Below are positions 27,092 through 35,082 of a stretch of 64,000 nt of DNA, piece by piece. The stretch is from Erysipelotrichaceae bacterium OPF54 (GTDB taxonomy: Bacteria > Bacillota_I > Bacilli_A > Erysipelotrichales > Erysipelotrichaceae), in the NCBI GenBank assembly GCA_022834735.1, contig BQKD01000001.1, positions 721,659 through 785,658 on the forward strand, read 5' to 3'. Position numbers and translations under genes: made by a program. Every line of letters starts with the position of its first letter. Positions within the stretch are counted from its first letter, which is position 1. The notes under the pieces were generated by a model, which ran no database searches, was not told where the DNA came from, and saw only the letters and a program-made list of their open reading frames with translations.

Positions 27092-27475
27092 GGGGGTGTT
27101 ATCTGGCATTCGATGAGCAAGTGTTTGAATTCAGCCACAGCCGTGAAGGAACACGTAAAAACCATTACAAATTAAACGCTAAAACAAGAATCGCTAATGT
27201 ATTTGGTGCAAACCAGAGCATGGCATTTGCTGCCTAATTAGACTAAGTTTGTCTTGCAGCCCGTATTTGCGAGTTCGCTTTCTTTTAGCAAATAGCGTGT
27301 GAAACAAAGAAGACCGGAATAAGAGTCGATCTGTTACTTATTCTTAAAACCGCAGATCATACCGTATGCTGAATTTGTCCGTTTGCCGGCATATGGACCG
27401 AAAACGGAACAAGCTGTAAACGCTGTCTTGTGGGACCTTGCTTAGACAGGAGTTCGATTCTCCTCACCTCCACCA
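27092..27475 (+). ncRNA. ssrA: Transfer-messenger RNA (tmRNA)
   Basis: One-piece tmRNA of 384 nt. The tRNA-like ends pair GGGGGTG with CACCTCC, include a G3:U70 pair for alanylation and an encoded CCA (27473-27475). The T arm is GGAGTTCGATTCTCC. The resume codon is GCT at 27178. The tag reads AKTRIANVFGANQSMAFAA and stops at TAA 27235-27237. Most tags end ALAA; this one ends AFAA. It pairs functionally with the adjacent smpB. Confidence 0.95.
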
Positions 27476-27487
27476 GTAGACAATGAT

Positions 27488-27513
27488 CGTGTCAGGTTTC
27501 TGGCACGTTTTTT
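27488..27513 (+). terminator. ssrA terminator
   Basis: Stem CGTGTCA (27488-27494) with TGGCACG (27501-27507), then T6. Confidence 0.8.
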
Positions 27514-27601
27514 ATTGTTGGTGTCGAAATTCCAGGATAAATAATAAGAATTCCGTTCTTGAAACCAATGTTTCCATCGCTCTATACATTCAATAAAAAT
27601 C

Positions 27602-27610
27602 TGATATGAT
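27602..27610 (+). promoter_or_regulatory. Extended -10 promoter of the structured RNA
   Basis: TGA plus TATGAT (27605-27610), with TATACA (27583-27588) as a possible -35 at 16 bp. Predicted start near 27617. Confidence 0.5.
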
Positions 27611-27616
27611 GAAGGT

Positions 27617-27962
27617 GCCTAAAGAAGGGCATGAACAAAGGTTAAAACACAGAAAACAAACTGTGTTTGGTTCGGTAAAAGAAGATCCAGACGGTTCCTC
27701 GTCACAAAAGACGTAAAAATGAACTAAAACTGGATCGGAAGGCATCGGAAAAAGAAGCGTGTATGGTGTAAAGAAATCAAACAGAAGCGGTGCCAGAAAA
27801 ACATGACGACCGGAAGGCGTCAATGAAAAGCTTGGAAGATTCGTTTGTCAACAGACAAAAACTAAACGGAAACGCATAAAACAAACCAAATAAATAAGCA
27901 TGGATCTTCATACCGGACAATAACAAAGAGGGCAGTCAGAAAAATGATTGCCCTTTCTTTTT
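27617..27962 (+). ncRNA. Candidate ~345-nt structured RNA downstream of ssrA
   Basis: No protein frame is credible on either strand. The plus strand is purine-rich with regularly spaced short helices joined by A-rich linkers. Stems: 27645-27652 with 27661-27668 (8 bp); GATCCAG 27684-27690 with CTGGATC 27730-27736; GACG-ACC capped by a GGAA tetraloop (27805-27821); TTTGTC 27844-27849 with GACAAA 27854-27859; and a 10-bp terminator stem (27929-27938 with 27945-27954) plus T-rich tail. The motif CGGAAGGC(A/G)TC occurs twice. GAAGGGCA (27624-27631) can pair with the terminator 3' arm, so a leader switch for the peroxiredoxin gene at 28005 is also possible. I cannot match it to RNase P, SRP, 6S or other named RNAs. 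Confidence 0.55.
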
Positions 27963-28004
27963 GTGAAATAAATGATACTATATTTAAAAAAGGAGAAGAA
28001 CATT

Positions 28005-28463
28005 ATGCTGGAAATAGGAAGTAAGGCCCCTGATTTTTTACTGCTGGATCAGGATGGAAAAGAAGTAAGCCTGTCGCAGTTCAAAGGAAAAAAGGTGATT
28101 TTATATTTTTACCCGAAAGATAACACGAGCGGCTGTACGAAACAGGCGTGCACCTATACCGAGCTGTATCCGCAGATCAGCGAAAAAGGAGCTGTCGTTT
28201 TAGGCGTATCCAAGGACAGCGTAGCCTCGCATAAAAAATTTCAGGAAAAATTCGGCTTCCCGTTTGATCTTCTGAGCGATCCCGACCATAAAGTGATCGA
28301 AGCATACGACGTATGGAAGGAAAAATCGATGTACGGCAAAAAATATATGGGTATCGTACGAAGCACATATCTGATCGATGAAGACGGTATGATCGAAAAA
28401 GCGTTCGAAAAAGTTAAACCGGCACAGGATCCCCAGAACATGCTGAACATTCTCTCCAAATAG
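28005..28463 (+). CDS. bcp: Thioredoxin-dependent peroxiredoxin, Bcp/PrxQ type
   Basis: The 152-residue thiol peroxidase reduces hydrogen peroxide and organic hydroperoxides. The thioredoxin fold carries the peroxidatic Cys and the resolving Cys five residues later in NTSGCTKQACTYTEL, the atypical two-cysteine PrxQ layout. GFPFDLLSDPDHKV and GIVRSTYLIDEDG are family features. Start 28005 follows AAGGAGAAG; the longer form lacks a ribosome site. It follows a structured RNA with terminator that might regulate it, and precedes a kinase gene by 17 bases. Confidence 0.9.
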   Translation: MLEIGSKAPDFLLLDQDGKEVSLSQFKGKKVILYFYPKDNTSGCTKQACTYTELYPQISEKGAVVLGVSKDSVASHKKFQEKFGFPFDLLSDPDHKVIEAYDVWKEKSMYGKKYMGIVRSTYLIDEDGMIEKAFEKVKPAQDPQNMLNILSK

Positions 28464-28480
28464 AAAAGGAAATGGAATTT

Positions 28481-29074
28481 ATGAGCAAAATTATTACAGT
28501 TTCCCGCGAATTCGGCAGCGGCGGACGTGAAATCGGAAAAAGGCTGGCCGATGAGCTCGGCTTTGCGTATTACGATCAGGAAATCATCAAGGAAATATGC
28601 AAGGAAACCGGCATGCATGACGGGTATGTGGAAGGGGTTGCCGAAAAAGCGCTCACGCTCGTAGCGACCCAGTTCGGGCACACCTTCTACAATCAGCAGC
28701 AGATCGACGTGCTCGTTTCCCAGCAGAAGATCATCCGGGATCTGGCTATGAGAGGCGATTGTGTCATTGTCGGACACGGCTGCGCCGAAATTCTTGCAGA
28801 GCTCGAACCGTTCAGCCTGTTCGTATATGCGGATATGGACGCAAAGATCGCCCGATGCCGCGAACGCGGCCCGGAAGACGAACGCCTGAGCGACAAGGAG
28901 CTCGTACGAAAGATCAAGGATGTGGATAAGAACCGGAAAAAGATCCATGAAATGATCGCGCCGACCCGTTGGGGCGACAAAGAAAACTATGATCTGTGCA
29001 TCAATACGACACACGTCGAAATAAAAAAGATCATCCCTTGCATTGCCCAGTACGCGAAAGCCTATTTCGGATAA
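28481..29074 (+). CDS. Cytidylate kinase-like protein (PF13189)
   Basis: The 197-residue protein starts SKIITVSREFGSGGREIGKRLADELG, a P-loop variant typical of the cytidylate-kinase-like family of Firmicutes. It ends with a KENYDLCINTTH strand. Members bind nucleotides; the phosphate acceptor is not established, and real CMP kinase (Cmk) is larger. ATG 28481 is preferred because the AAAAGGA site is 10 bases away, versus one base for ATG 28472. Probably co-transcribed with bcp. Confidence 0.82.
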   Translation: MSKIITVSREFGSGGREIGKRLADELGFAYYDQEIIKEICKETGMHDGYVEGVAEKALTLVATQFGHTFYNQQQIDVLVSQQKIIRDLAMRGDCVIVGHGCAEILAELEPFSLFVYADMDAKIARCRERGPEDERLSDKELVRKIKDVDKNRKKIHEMIAPTRWGDKENYDLCINTTHVEIKKIIPCIAQYAKAYFG

Positions 29075-29075
29075 A

Positions 29076-29103
29076 AAAGAAGCAGAGACTGCTTCTTTTT
29101 TCG
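29076..29103 (+). terminator. Terminator after the kinase-like gene
   Basis: Eight-bp stem AGAAGCAG/CTGCTTCT with 3-nt loop and T-run. Confidence 0.82.
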
Positions 29104-29112
29104 TGCTTTATT

Positions 29113-29547
29113 TTAGTAATATGCGCGGTTGCCCACATACTGCGAACTGCCGAAACCTAAAATCAGCGTGAACAGGAACGGAAAGAAATACAATCCAAGC
29201 GCAAACCACATGCCGTGGCCGTAGCTTGCCGAAAGCTTGAAGGCAAGATTGCACAGGATGAGCAGCTGAACAAATCCGATGATCCATGCTGCATAATACA
29301 TAAAACCGTTCGCATCGCTGGCAGAAGCGCCCATAAATCCGGAAACAACCGTTAAAGCGAGCCAGATCCAGAAATACATTCCCTGCCAGGAAATTTTAAA
29401 GGCGATATACAGATTGTAAAGCGGGATGAGAGCTTTCCATCCGGCTTCTCCGGCTTTATCGAACATTTTCCATGCGCCGATCGCTACAAAAATATACCAG
29501 ACCAAAGCGAGCACCCCATATCCCATATTGAATGTCGTAAAAAACAT
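29113..29547 (-). CDS. Small polytopic membrane protein, DUF5684-like
   Basis: The 144-residue protein has four to five helices and motifs seen in DUF5684 proteins: KMFDKAGEAGWKALIPLYNLYI near the N-terminus, then a glycine-rich end LILGFGSSQYVGNRAYY. These are sometimes fused to signal peptidases, but the role is unknown. Start 29547 follows a strong AAGGAGG; the longer frame does not. Confidence 0.75.
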   Translation of the reverse strand: MFFTTFNMGYGVLALVWYIFVAIGAWKMFDKAGEAGWKALIPLYNLYIAFKISWQGMYFWIWLALTVVSGFMGASASDANGFMYYAAWIIGFVQLLILCNLAFKLSASYGHGMWFALGLYFFPFLFTLILGFGSSQYVGNRAYY

Positions 29548-29668
29548 AATACTACCTCCTTGATAATTCAAATATACGAATTTCCAGGACTGAATTCTAT
29601 TTAGATGCTTTAGGTAAAAAATCAAATGTGCGGGCTTCTTCAAAGCTGAATTTCACACCATTGTATGG

Positions 29669-29674
29669 TATAGT
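29669..29674 (+). promoter_or_regulatory. Extended -10 of the pfkA promoter
   Basis: TGG plus TATAGT (29669-29674); no clear -35. Places +1 near 29681, before the TGGAGG ribosome site. Confidence 0.5.
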
Positions 29675-29712
29675 AAAGCTAATCAGAAACATCAGCCTAT
29701 GGAGGTTAGAAC

Positions 29713-30675
29713 ATGATCAAAAGAATAGGTATCTTAACTTCCGGCGGAGACTCGCCGGGAATGAACGCGGCAATCCGTGCCGTAACACGCGTCGGATTGA
29801 ATGCGGGACTGGAAGTATTCGGCATCTATAATGGATACAAAGGGATGGTAGAAGGGTATATCGAACCTTTGACCCGTGAAGATGTCAGCGAAATCGTGAA
29901 TCGCGGAGGAACGATCCTCGGCTCTGCCCGTCTGCCGGAATTCAAGGACAGCGATGTCCGCCAGAAAGCAATTCGCCAGCTCGAAAAAAGAGGAATCGAA
30001 GCTGTTGTCGTGATCGGCGGGGACGGATCCTATCGCGGAGCCCTTTCCCTGACGGAAATGGGAATCAACTGTATCGGTCTGCCGGGAACGATCGATAACG
30101 ACATTACGTGCACGGATTTTACGATCGGCTTCCAGACGGCTCTGGAAACAGTCGTGGATGCAGTCGATAAACTGCGCGATACATCCAATTCGCATCATCG
30201 CTGCTCCATCGTGGAAGTCATGGGCAACCGCTGCGGCGACCTGGCTCTCTGGGCCGGAATTGCGTGCGGAGCCGAAATTGTCGTGACAAGCGAAACAGGA
30301 TTTGATGAAAACGAAATTCTTGACCGCCTGCGCGACCTTGACCTGATCCGCAAGAAAAAGCATGCTATTATCGTGATCAGCGAGAAAATTACAGACGTTC
30401 ATCAGCTGGCAAAAAAGATCAGTCTGAATACCGGCTTCTCGGGAAGAGCGACCGTACTAGGCCATATTCAGCGAGGCGGATCGCCATGTCCGTTCGATCG
30501 TATGCTGGCTTCGCAGATGGGAGAAAAAGCGGTCGACCTGCTCATGCAGGGCATTGGCGGACAATGCGTCGCCATCCGCGACAACAAGATCGTCGCGTAT
30601 CCGATCGAGAAAGCGCTTTGCATGCCTGCAGAGTCAAGAAAACCATTGACAAATCTATTCGAACGTTTAGGATAG
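29713..30675 (+). CDS. pfkA: ATP-dependent 6-phosphofructokinase
   Basis: The 320-residue enzyme phosphorylates fructose-6-phosphate, the committed step of glycolysis. It begins KRIGILTSGGDSPGMNAAIRA. ATP binding is at VVIGGDGSYRGA, the catalytic Asp in PGTIDNDI, and the sugar site in GNRCGDLALW and GHIQRGGSPCPFDR. A Gly at the GGDGS site indicates ATP rather than PPi use. Bacillus-type allosteric length. It leads into pyk 52 bases downstream, a common pair. Confidence 0.97.
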   Translation: MIKRIGILTSGGDSPGMNAAIRAVTRVGLNAGLEVFGIYNGYKGMVEGYIEPLTREDVSEIVNRGGTILGSARLPEFKDSDVRQKAIRQLEKRGIEAVVVIGGDGSYRGALSLTEMGINCIGLPGTIDNDITCTDFTIGFQTALETVVDAVDKLRDTSNSHHRCSIVEVMGNRCGDLALWAGIACGAEIVVTSETGFDENEILDRLRDLDLIRKKKHAIIVISEKITDVHQLAKKISLNTGFSGRATVLGHIQRGGSPCPFDRMLASQMGEKAVDLLMQGIGGQCVAIRDNKIVAYPIEKALCMPAESRKPLTNLFERLG

Positions 30676-30727
30676 AGTAGGTGTGAGTTTTTTTAAGGAA
30701 GGAAAAGGATTACTAGAAAGGAAAAGT

Positions 30728-32143
30728 ATGGAAAAAAAGACAAAAATTGTATGTACTATTGGGCCTGCAAGCGAAAACAAGGAAACCTTGACGAAACTTG
30801 TGAATGAAGGTATGAATATCGCGCGTCTGAACTTCTCTCACGGAAGCTACGAAGAACACGGAGAACGTCTGAAAATGATCCGTGAAGTATCAAAGGAAAC
30901 GAAAAAACCGATCGGTATCCTTCTTGATACGAAAGGACCGGAGATCCGTTTAGGAGATTTTGAAAACGGAGGCGTCGAGTTTGCCGAAGGCGATGAAGTA
31001 ACGATCGTAAAAGAAGAAGTGCTTGGAAACAAGGAACGCTTTACTCTGCGCTGCCCTGAAGTATTCAATGATGTAAAAAAAGGCGACTACATTTTGATGG
31101 ATGACGGAAAAATGCGCGTCGATATCACTGAAGTGGAACCGGGAAAAACGATCAAAGGCGTTGTCGCAAACCCTCATTTCCTGAAGAGCAGAAAAGGATG
31201 CAACCTGCCGGGAATCATTTTGAGCATGCCTTTCATTTCCGATAAGGACGAGGCGGATATCCGTTTCGGTGCCCAGAATGATGTTGACTACATCGCAGCA
31301 AGCTTTGTTCGCCGCAGAGAAGATGTTCTCGAGATCCGCAAGATCCTGATCGACGAAAACAAGGACAGCATCCAGATCATCCCGAAGATCGAAAACCAGG
31401 AAGGCTTTGATAACCTGCGCGACATTCTTGAAGTCAGCGACGGAGTCATGGTCGCCCGCGGAGATCTGGGAGTCAACGTATCCCTCGAATACGTACCGAT
31501 CTATCAGAAGCAGATGATCAAAATTGCCAACGAAATGGGAAAACCGGTCATCACAGCGACCCATATGCTCGAAAGCATGCAGGACAATCCGCGTCCGACA
31601 CGTGCGGAAGCAAGTGACGTGGCAAATGCCATCATGGACGGAACTGACGCGATCATGTGCTCAGGAGAAACTGCCGCAGGACACTACCCTGTGGAAGCCG
31701 TACATACAATGACAAAGATCGCCAATGCGATCGAACCAATGATCCCATACAAGGAACGCCTGAAACAAGGAATCAAGTCAAGCCGTCGTACGATGAACGA
31801 TGCGATCGCCATTTCTGTGGCGGATACTTCGCTTGCGATCGATGTGAAATGCATCATTGCGTTTACCCAAAGCGGAAATACGGCCAAACGTCTGGCAAAA
31901 TTCCGTCCGGAAGCGCCGATCATCGCCGTATGCTTTGACAGTGTGACAGAGCGTTCGCTCCTTCCTGTATTCGGCGTCTTCCCTTATGTGTCGACCTATC
32001 AGAACTCGCAGGAAAACGATGTGCAGCTTGCCCGCAATATTGCACAGGAATACGGATTCAATAAAGGAGACAATATCATCGTAGTGGCCGGCTATCCGGT
32101 AGGCAGCGGAAGCACGAACATGATGAAAATTGTTCAGATTTAA
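30728..32143 (+). CDS. pyk: Pyruvate kinase
   Basis: The 471-residue enzyme makes ATP and pyruvate from phosphoenolpyruvate. Signatures are KTKIVCTIGPASEN, NFSHGSYEEH, the active-site IPKIENQEGFDNL, and MVARGDLGV, plus TRAEASDVANAIMDGTDA. It is the short form without the extra C-terminal domain of Bacillus pyruvate kinases. Start 30728 follows AAAGGAAAAG; an upstream GTG lacks a suitable site. Likely co-transcribed with pfkA. Confidence 0.96.
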   Translation: MEKKTKIVCTIGPASENKETLTKLVNEGMNIARLNFSHGSYEEHGERLKMIREVSKETKKPIGILLDTKGPEIRLGDFENGGVEFAEGDEVTIVKEEVLGNKERFTLRCPEVFNDVKKGDYILMDDGKMRVDITEVEPGKTIKGVVANPHFLKSRKGCNLPGIILSMPFISDKDEADIRFGAQNDVDYIAASFVRRREDVLEIRKILIDENKDSIQIIPKIENQEGFDNLRDILEVSDGVMVARGDLGVNVSLEYVPIYQKQMIKIANEMGKPVITATHMLESMQDNPRPTRAEASDVANAIMDGTDAIMCSGETAAGHYPVEAVHTMTKIANAIEPMIPYKERLKQGIKSSRRTMNDAIAISVADTSLAIDVKCIIAFTQSGNTAKRLAKFRPEAPIIAVCFDSVTERSLLPVFGVFPYVSTYQNSQENDVQLARNIAQEYGFNKGDNIIVVAGYPVGSGSTNMMKIVQI

Positions 32144-32153
32144 TTTGCGATTC

Positions 32154-32183
32154 GAAGATCTCTCGTAAGAGGGATCTTTTTTT
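32154..32183 (+). terminator. Terminator of pfkA-pyk
   Basis: Nine-bp stem AGATCTCTC/GAGGGATCT (one G-U pair) and T-run. Confidence 0.8.
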
Positions 32184-32213
32184 GTTACAATGAAAGAAAG
32201 CGAGGAGTTTTGT

Positions 32214-33119
32214 ATGAAAAAATTTATAGGAATCGATCTGGGAGGGACGAACGTCCGCACAGCCATGATCGATGAAGAAGGAAAAGTTCTTGATGTAAAT
32301 AAGAGCGCTTCCAATCCGGAATTAGGACCTGAGCATGTCGTCGACACGATCGCCGCACTTGTAAAACAGCTCGATCACTATGAGGAAGCAGTCAGTGCCG
32401 GGATCGCCGTGCCAGGCCTGATCGATCCGGAAGCAGGAACGATCACAGCAGCCAATAATCTTGCGCTGCTCGTTGACTATCCGCTCACCGCATCCTTGTC
32501 GCAGCAGCTTCATGGCATTCCGGTATATCTTGCCAATGACGGCAAGGCGGCTGCTGTCGGGGAAGCGCTGGCAGGAGCCGGAAAAGGAAAATCCGTCGTC
32601 TACTATATTACGGTGTCGACAGGGATCGGCGGCGCAGCCGTCATCGATGGCCAGGTCCTGATGGGACGTCATGGCTTTGCCGGCGAAGTAGGCAATATGA
32701 TCGTCAATCAAAGAGATGACAAGGCAGGGATCATGAATAAAGGGGCGGTCGAAACATCAGCGAGCGGGACCGCGCTCACCCGCAAAGGGCAGAAGAGGAT
32801 TGATCCGTCCATTCAGCATGCCGGACAGGTTTTTGATCTGGCCAGGCAGAAAAATGAGCAGGCCATGCAGATCGTCGATGAAATGACCGAAGATCTTTCG
32901 ACCCTGCTTTCTTCCGTAGCGCTTGTCATGGATCCGGATGTGATCGTGCTGGGCGGAGGCGTTATGAAAGGGAAAGACGTTTTCTTCTCTGACCTGAAAA
33001 ATAAGTGGCAGGACAAGATATTCGACGCCATGAAAGATACGCAGCTTGTCGAGGCCGGACTGGATGAGCCGGGGATCATCGGGGCCGCAATGTATGCGAT
33101 GACCTGCAATATGGACTAG
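32214..33119 (+). CDS. ROK family sugar kinase lacking the zinc motif
   Basis: The 301-residue protein has the ROK fold: ATP site IGIDLGGTNVRTAMID, catalytic Asp in VYLANDGKAAAVGE, and GIGGAAVIDGQVLMG. The canonical zinc motif after GFAGE(I/V)GH, normally C-x-C-G-x2-G-C-x-E, is absent. The line reads GEVGNMIVNQRDDKAGIMNKGAVETSASG, so His becomes Asn and no cysteine remains. Family members phosphorylate glucose, N-acetylglucosamine or related sugars. With the cell-wall-sugar cluster downstream an amino-sugar kinase is as likely as glucokinase. GAGGAG precedes the start. Confidence 0.85.
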   Translation: MKKFIGIDLGGTNVRTAMIDEEGKVLDVNKSASNPELGPEHVVDTIAALVKQLDHYEEAVSAGIAVPGLIDPEAGTITAANNLALLVDYPLTASLSQQLHGIPVYLANDGKAAAVGEALAGAGKGKSVVYYITVSTGIGGAAVIDGQVLMGRHGFAGEVGNMIVNQRDDKAGIMNKGAVETSASGTALTRKGQKRIDPSIQHAGQVFDLARQKNEQAMQIVDEMTEDLSTLLSSVALVMDPDVIVLGGGVMKGKDVFFSDLKNKWQDKIFDAMKDTQLVEAGLDEPGIIGAAMYAMTCNMD

Positions 33120-33147
33120 ACCAATTGGAATAATTGGTCTTTTTTTG
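33119..33147 (+). terminator. Terminator of the ROK gene
   Basis: Eight-bp stem GACCAATT/AATTGGTC (33119-33126 with 33132-33139) and T8, overlapping the stop codon. Confidence 0.85.
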
Positions 33148-33165
33148 GTATAACCCGATTTTTGC

Positions 33166-33179
33166 TGAAAGCGATATCA
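33166..33179 (+). promoter_or_regulatory. cre-like site (CcpA) upstream of the PTS gene
   Basis: TGAAAGCGATATCA fits the catabolite response element consensus TGNAANCGNWWNCA at every fixed position. It lies 109 bases before the -35. Confidence 0.5.
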
Positions 33180-33287
33180 TTCAGCTTGTATTCCGGCATT
33201 CGAATGTGTTTAAATGAAATCGACCAAAAAAATACCATAATTATGCGTCAATTAAAGTGAAAATCTGTAAAATAATAGATTTTGTAG

Positions 33288-33316
33288 TTGACAAAGCGCT
33301 TACATTGAAGTTTAAT
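33288..33316 (+). promoter_or_regulatory. PTS operon promoter with AAGCGCTT palindrome in the spacer
   Basis: TTGACA (33288-33293), 17-bp spacer, TTTAAT (33311-33316). The spacer starts with AAGCGCTTACATT, a perfect right half of a cre or LacI-family operator whose left half is poor. Confidence 0.7.
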
Positions 33317-33361
33317 ATTGGTATAGACCAAGTGAAGACTTGGAGAAAGGATTTTAATAAT

Positions 33362-34753
33362 ATGAATGGTTTTTTAAACTGGATGGAAGAGCATTTCATG
33401 CCTGTTGCTGCCAGAATCGGTAACCAGAAACATCTTGTTGCGATTCGTGATGCTTTTATCGCGATCATGCCGATTACCATGGTAGGAAGTATCGCGGTAC
33501 TGCTCAACGTATTCTTCCGTGATCTGCCGAATTCATGGTGGGGCGATGGAAACTCTTTCGTGGCAGCTATGTCGCCGCTCATCAGTGTCAATGGAAACGT
33601 GTACTTCGGTTCCATCGTTATTTTGTCTCTTGCATTCTCGTTCGCGTTAGGATATCAGATCGCGAAGACCTACAATGTAAACCCGATCGCCGGCGGAGTT
33701 ATCGCGTTCTCGGCTGTCGTTACATGTATGAATCAGAGCGCTGCATTCGACTTTACGCTTCCAGGCGTTGATGCAGGCAGTCTCGATGCCCTGAAGGCTC
33801 TTGGCGTAGATGCCGTAGCTTCCGGCGATGCAGTCAATATTTCCGTTTCCGGATGGGGTTATATGGGCAGCGGTTATACTGGCGCAGGCGGATTGTTTAC
33901 CGCACTGATCGTCGGACTGCTTTCCTCTCTGATCTATGTAAAATTAATGATCCATAAAATTACGATCAAAATGCCGGACAATGTGCCTCCTGCAGTAGGT
34001 AATGCGTTTGCCGCCATTATTCCAGGATGTGTCGCAATTTACGTTTTCGGTATCATCACACAGATCTGTGTGGGAGCAGCCGGAATGTATCCGAACGAAT
34101 TGATCCAGAAATGGATCCAGGCTCCGTTGATGGGTCTTTCCCAGAATATGTGGAGCGCGATCCTCGTATCGTTCCTTGTTCAGCTGTTATGGTTCTTCGG
34201 TCTGCACGGATCCAATGTCATGGCACCGTTCATCGAAGGTGTTTATACTCCTGCGCTGCTGGAAAACCTCGCTTATTTTGAAGAACATCATACAACAAAA
34301 GGCATGCCTTATGTATGGACACGCGGTTCGCTGGATGCGTATGCCCAGATGGGTGGTTCCGGTGTAACATTAGGTTTGCTCATCGCGATCCTGATCTTCT
34401 CGAAACGCAAAGATGTGCGCGAGGTCGGAAAGCTCGCAGCACCAATGGGTGTATTCAATATCAATGAGCCGATCATCTTTGGTCTGCCGATCGTGTTGAA
34501 CCCGATCTATCTGATCCCATGGCTTCTTGTTCCGCCAGTATGTACGCTGATTGCCTACCTGTTCACGGTTGGCGGAATCATCCCTCCGGTTTACGTGCAG
34601 GTTCCTTGGGTAATGCCGGTAGGTATCTATGCGTTCCTGGCAACAGGCGGAAGCATCATGGCCGGAGTTGTCGCACTGATCAACCTGGGTGTTTCATTCC
34701 TTATCTGGACACCGTTCGTATTGTTAGCCAACAGAACACAGGAAGTGGAATAA
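33362..34753 (+). CDS. PTS lactose/cellobiose-family EIIC permease
   Basis: The 463-residue membrane permease is of the CelB type. N-terminal NWMEEHFMPVAARIGNQKHLVAIRDAFI and the substrate-site motif FNINEPIIFGLPIVLNP are diagnostic. About ten helices are expected. It imports a beta-linked disaccharide while it is phosphorylated by EIIB. No EIIA or EIIB gene is adjacent, so it must borrow these. Neighbours (MupG-like, GntR-UTRA, DUF3284) suggest a beta-glucoside or cell-wall disaccharide. ATG 33362 follows GAGAAAGGA; an upstream start would lie within the promoter. Confidence 0.92.
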   Translation: MNGFLNWMEEHFMPVAARIGNQKHLVAIRDAFIAIMPITMVGSIAVLLNVFFRDLPNSWWGDGNSFVAAMSPLISVNGNVYFGSIVILSLAFSFALGYQIAKTYNVNPIAGGVIAFSAVVTCMNQSAAFDFTLPGVDAGSLDALKALGVDAVASGDAVNISVSGWGYMGSGYTGAGGLFTALIVGLLSSLIYVKLMIHKITIKMPDNVPPAVGNAFAAIIPGCVAIYVFGIITQICVGAAGMYPNELIQKWIQAPLMGLSQNMWSAILVSFLVQLLWFFGLHGSNVMAPFIEGVYTPALLENLAYFEEHHTTKGMPYVWTRGSLDAYAQMGGSGVTLGLLIAILIFSKRKDVREVGKLAAPMGVFNINEPIIFGLPIVLNPIYLIPWLLVPPVCTLIAYLFTVGGIIPPVYVQVPWVMPVGIYAFLATGGSIMAGVVALINLGVSFLIWTPFVLLANRTQEVE

Positions 34754-34769
34754 TTATTTGAATGACACG

Positions 34770-34796
34770 AAAAGGAAGGTTGGCCCTTCCTTTTTG
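34770..34796 (+). terminator. Terminator after the EIIC gene
   Basis: Nine-bp stem AAAGGAAGG/CCTTCCTTT (34771-34779 with 34785-34793) and T-run. Partial read-through would feed the next genes. Confidence 0.7.
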
Positions 34797-34818
34797 TTTA
34801 CTTGACAAGGGAGGATCT

Positions 34819-35067
34819 ATGAAAGATACAGAACAGCCGAAAAAATGGGGATCGTGGGAATTGTTCGTGATTGCCCTGGGATTCCTCGTGATCGTGACGG
34901 CACCTATGTATGACAAACCGATCATGATCGTGATCGAAGGTCTGACTATCGTTCTGATCGGCGTGCTCATGATGCGTGTCAGCCGGAAAAATCAGGAACT
35001 GAAAAACCGGAAAATGCGTCCGAAGCCGAAAAACTATAAACCAAAATATCAGCCAAAGAAAAAATAA
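34819..35067 (+). CDS. Small membrane protein, 82 residues
   Basis: Two membrane helices (about residues 14-30 and 35-52) are followed by a very basic tail (KNRKMRPKPKNYKPKYQPKKK), which should be cytoplasmic. AGGGAGG precedes the start. No family recognised. It lies between the EIIC and MupG-like genes, 15 bases before the latter, so it is probably co-transcribed. Confidence 0.68.
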   Translation: MKDTEQPKKWGSWELFVIALGFLVIVTAPMYDKPIMIVIEGLTIVLIGVLMMRVSRKNQELKNRKMRPKPKNYKPKYQPKKK

Positions 35068-35082
35068 GGAGAGAATAAAAAA

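Noticed and set aside
27590..27823. Minus-strand open frame of 77 codons within the structured RNA
   Set aside because: No ribosome site, no recognisable product, and the opposite strand has promoter, hairpins and terminator.
27617..27962. RNase P RNA or SRP RNA identity for the structured RNA
   Set aside because: The invariant GAGGAAAGTC and distal ACAGAA arrangement of RNase P, and the SRP GGAAGCAGC-type tip, are not present.
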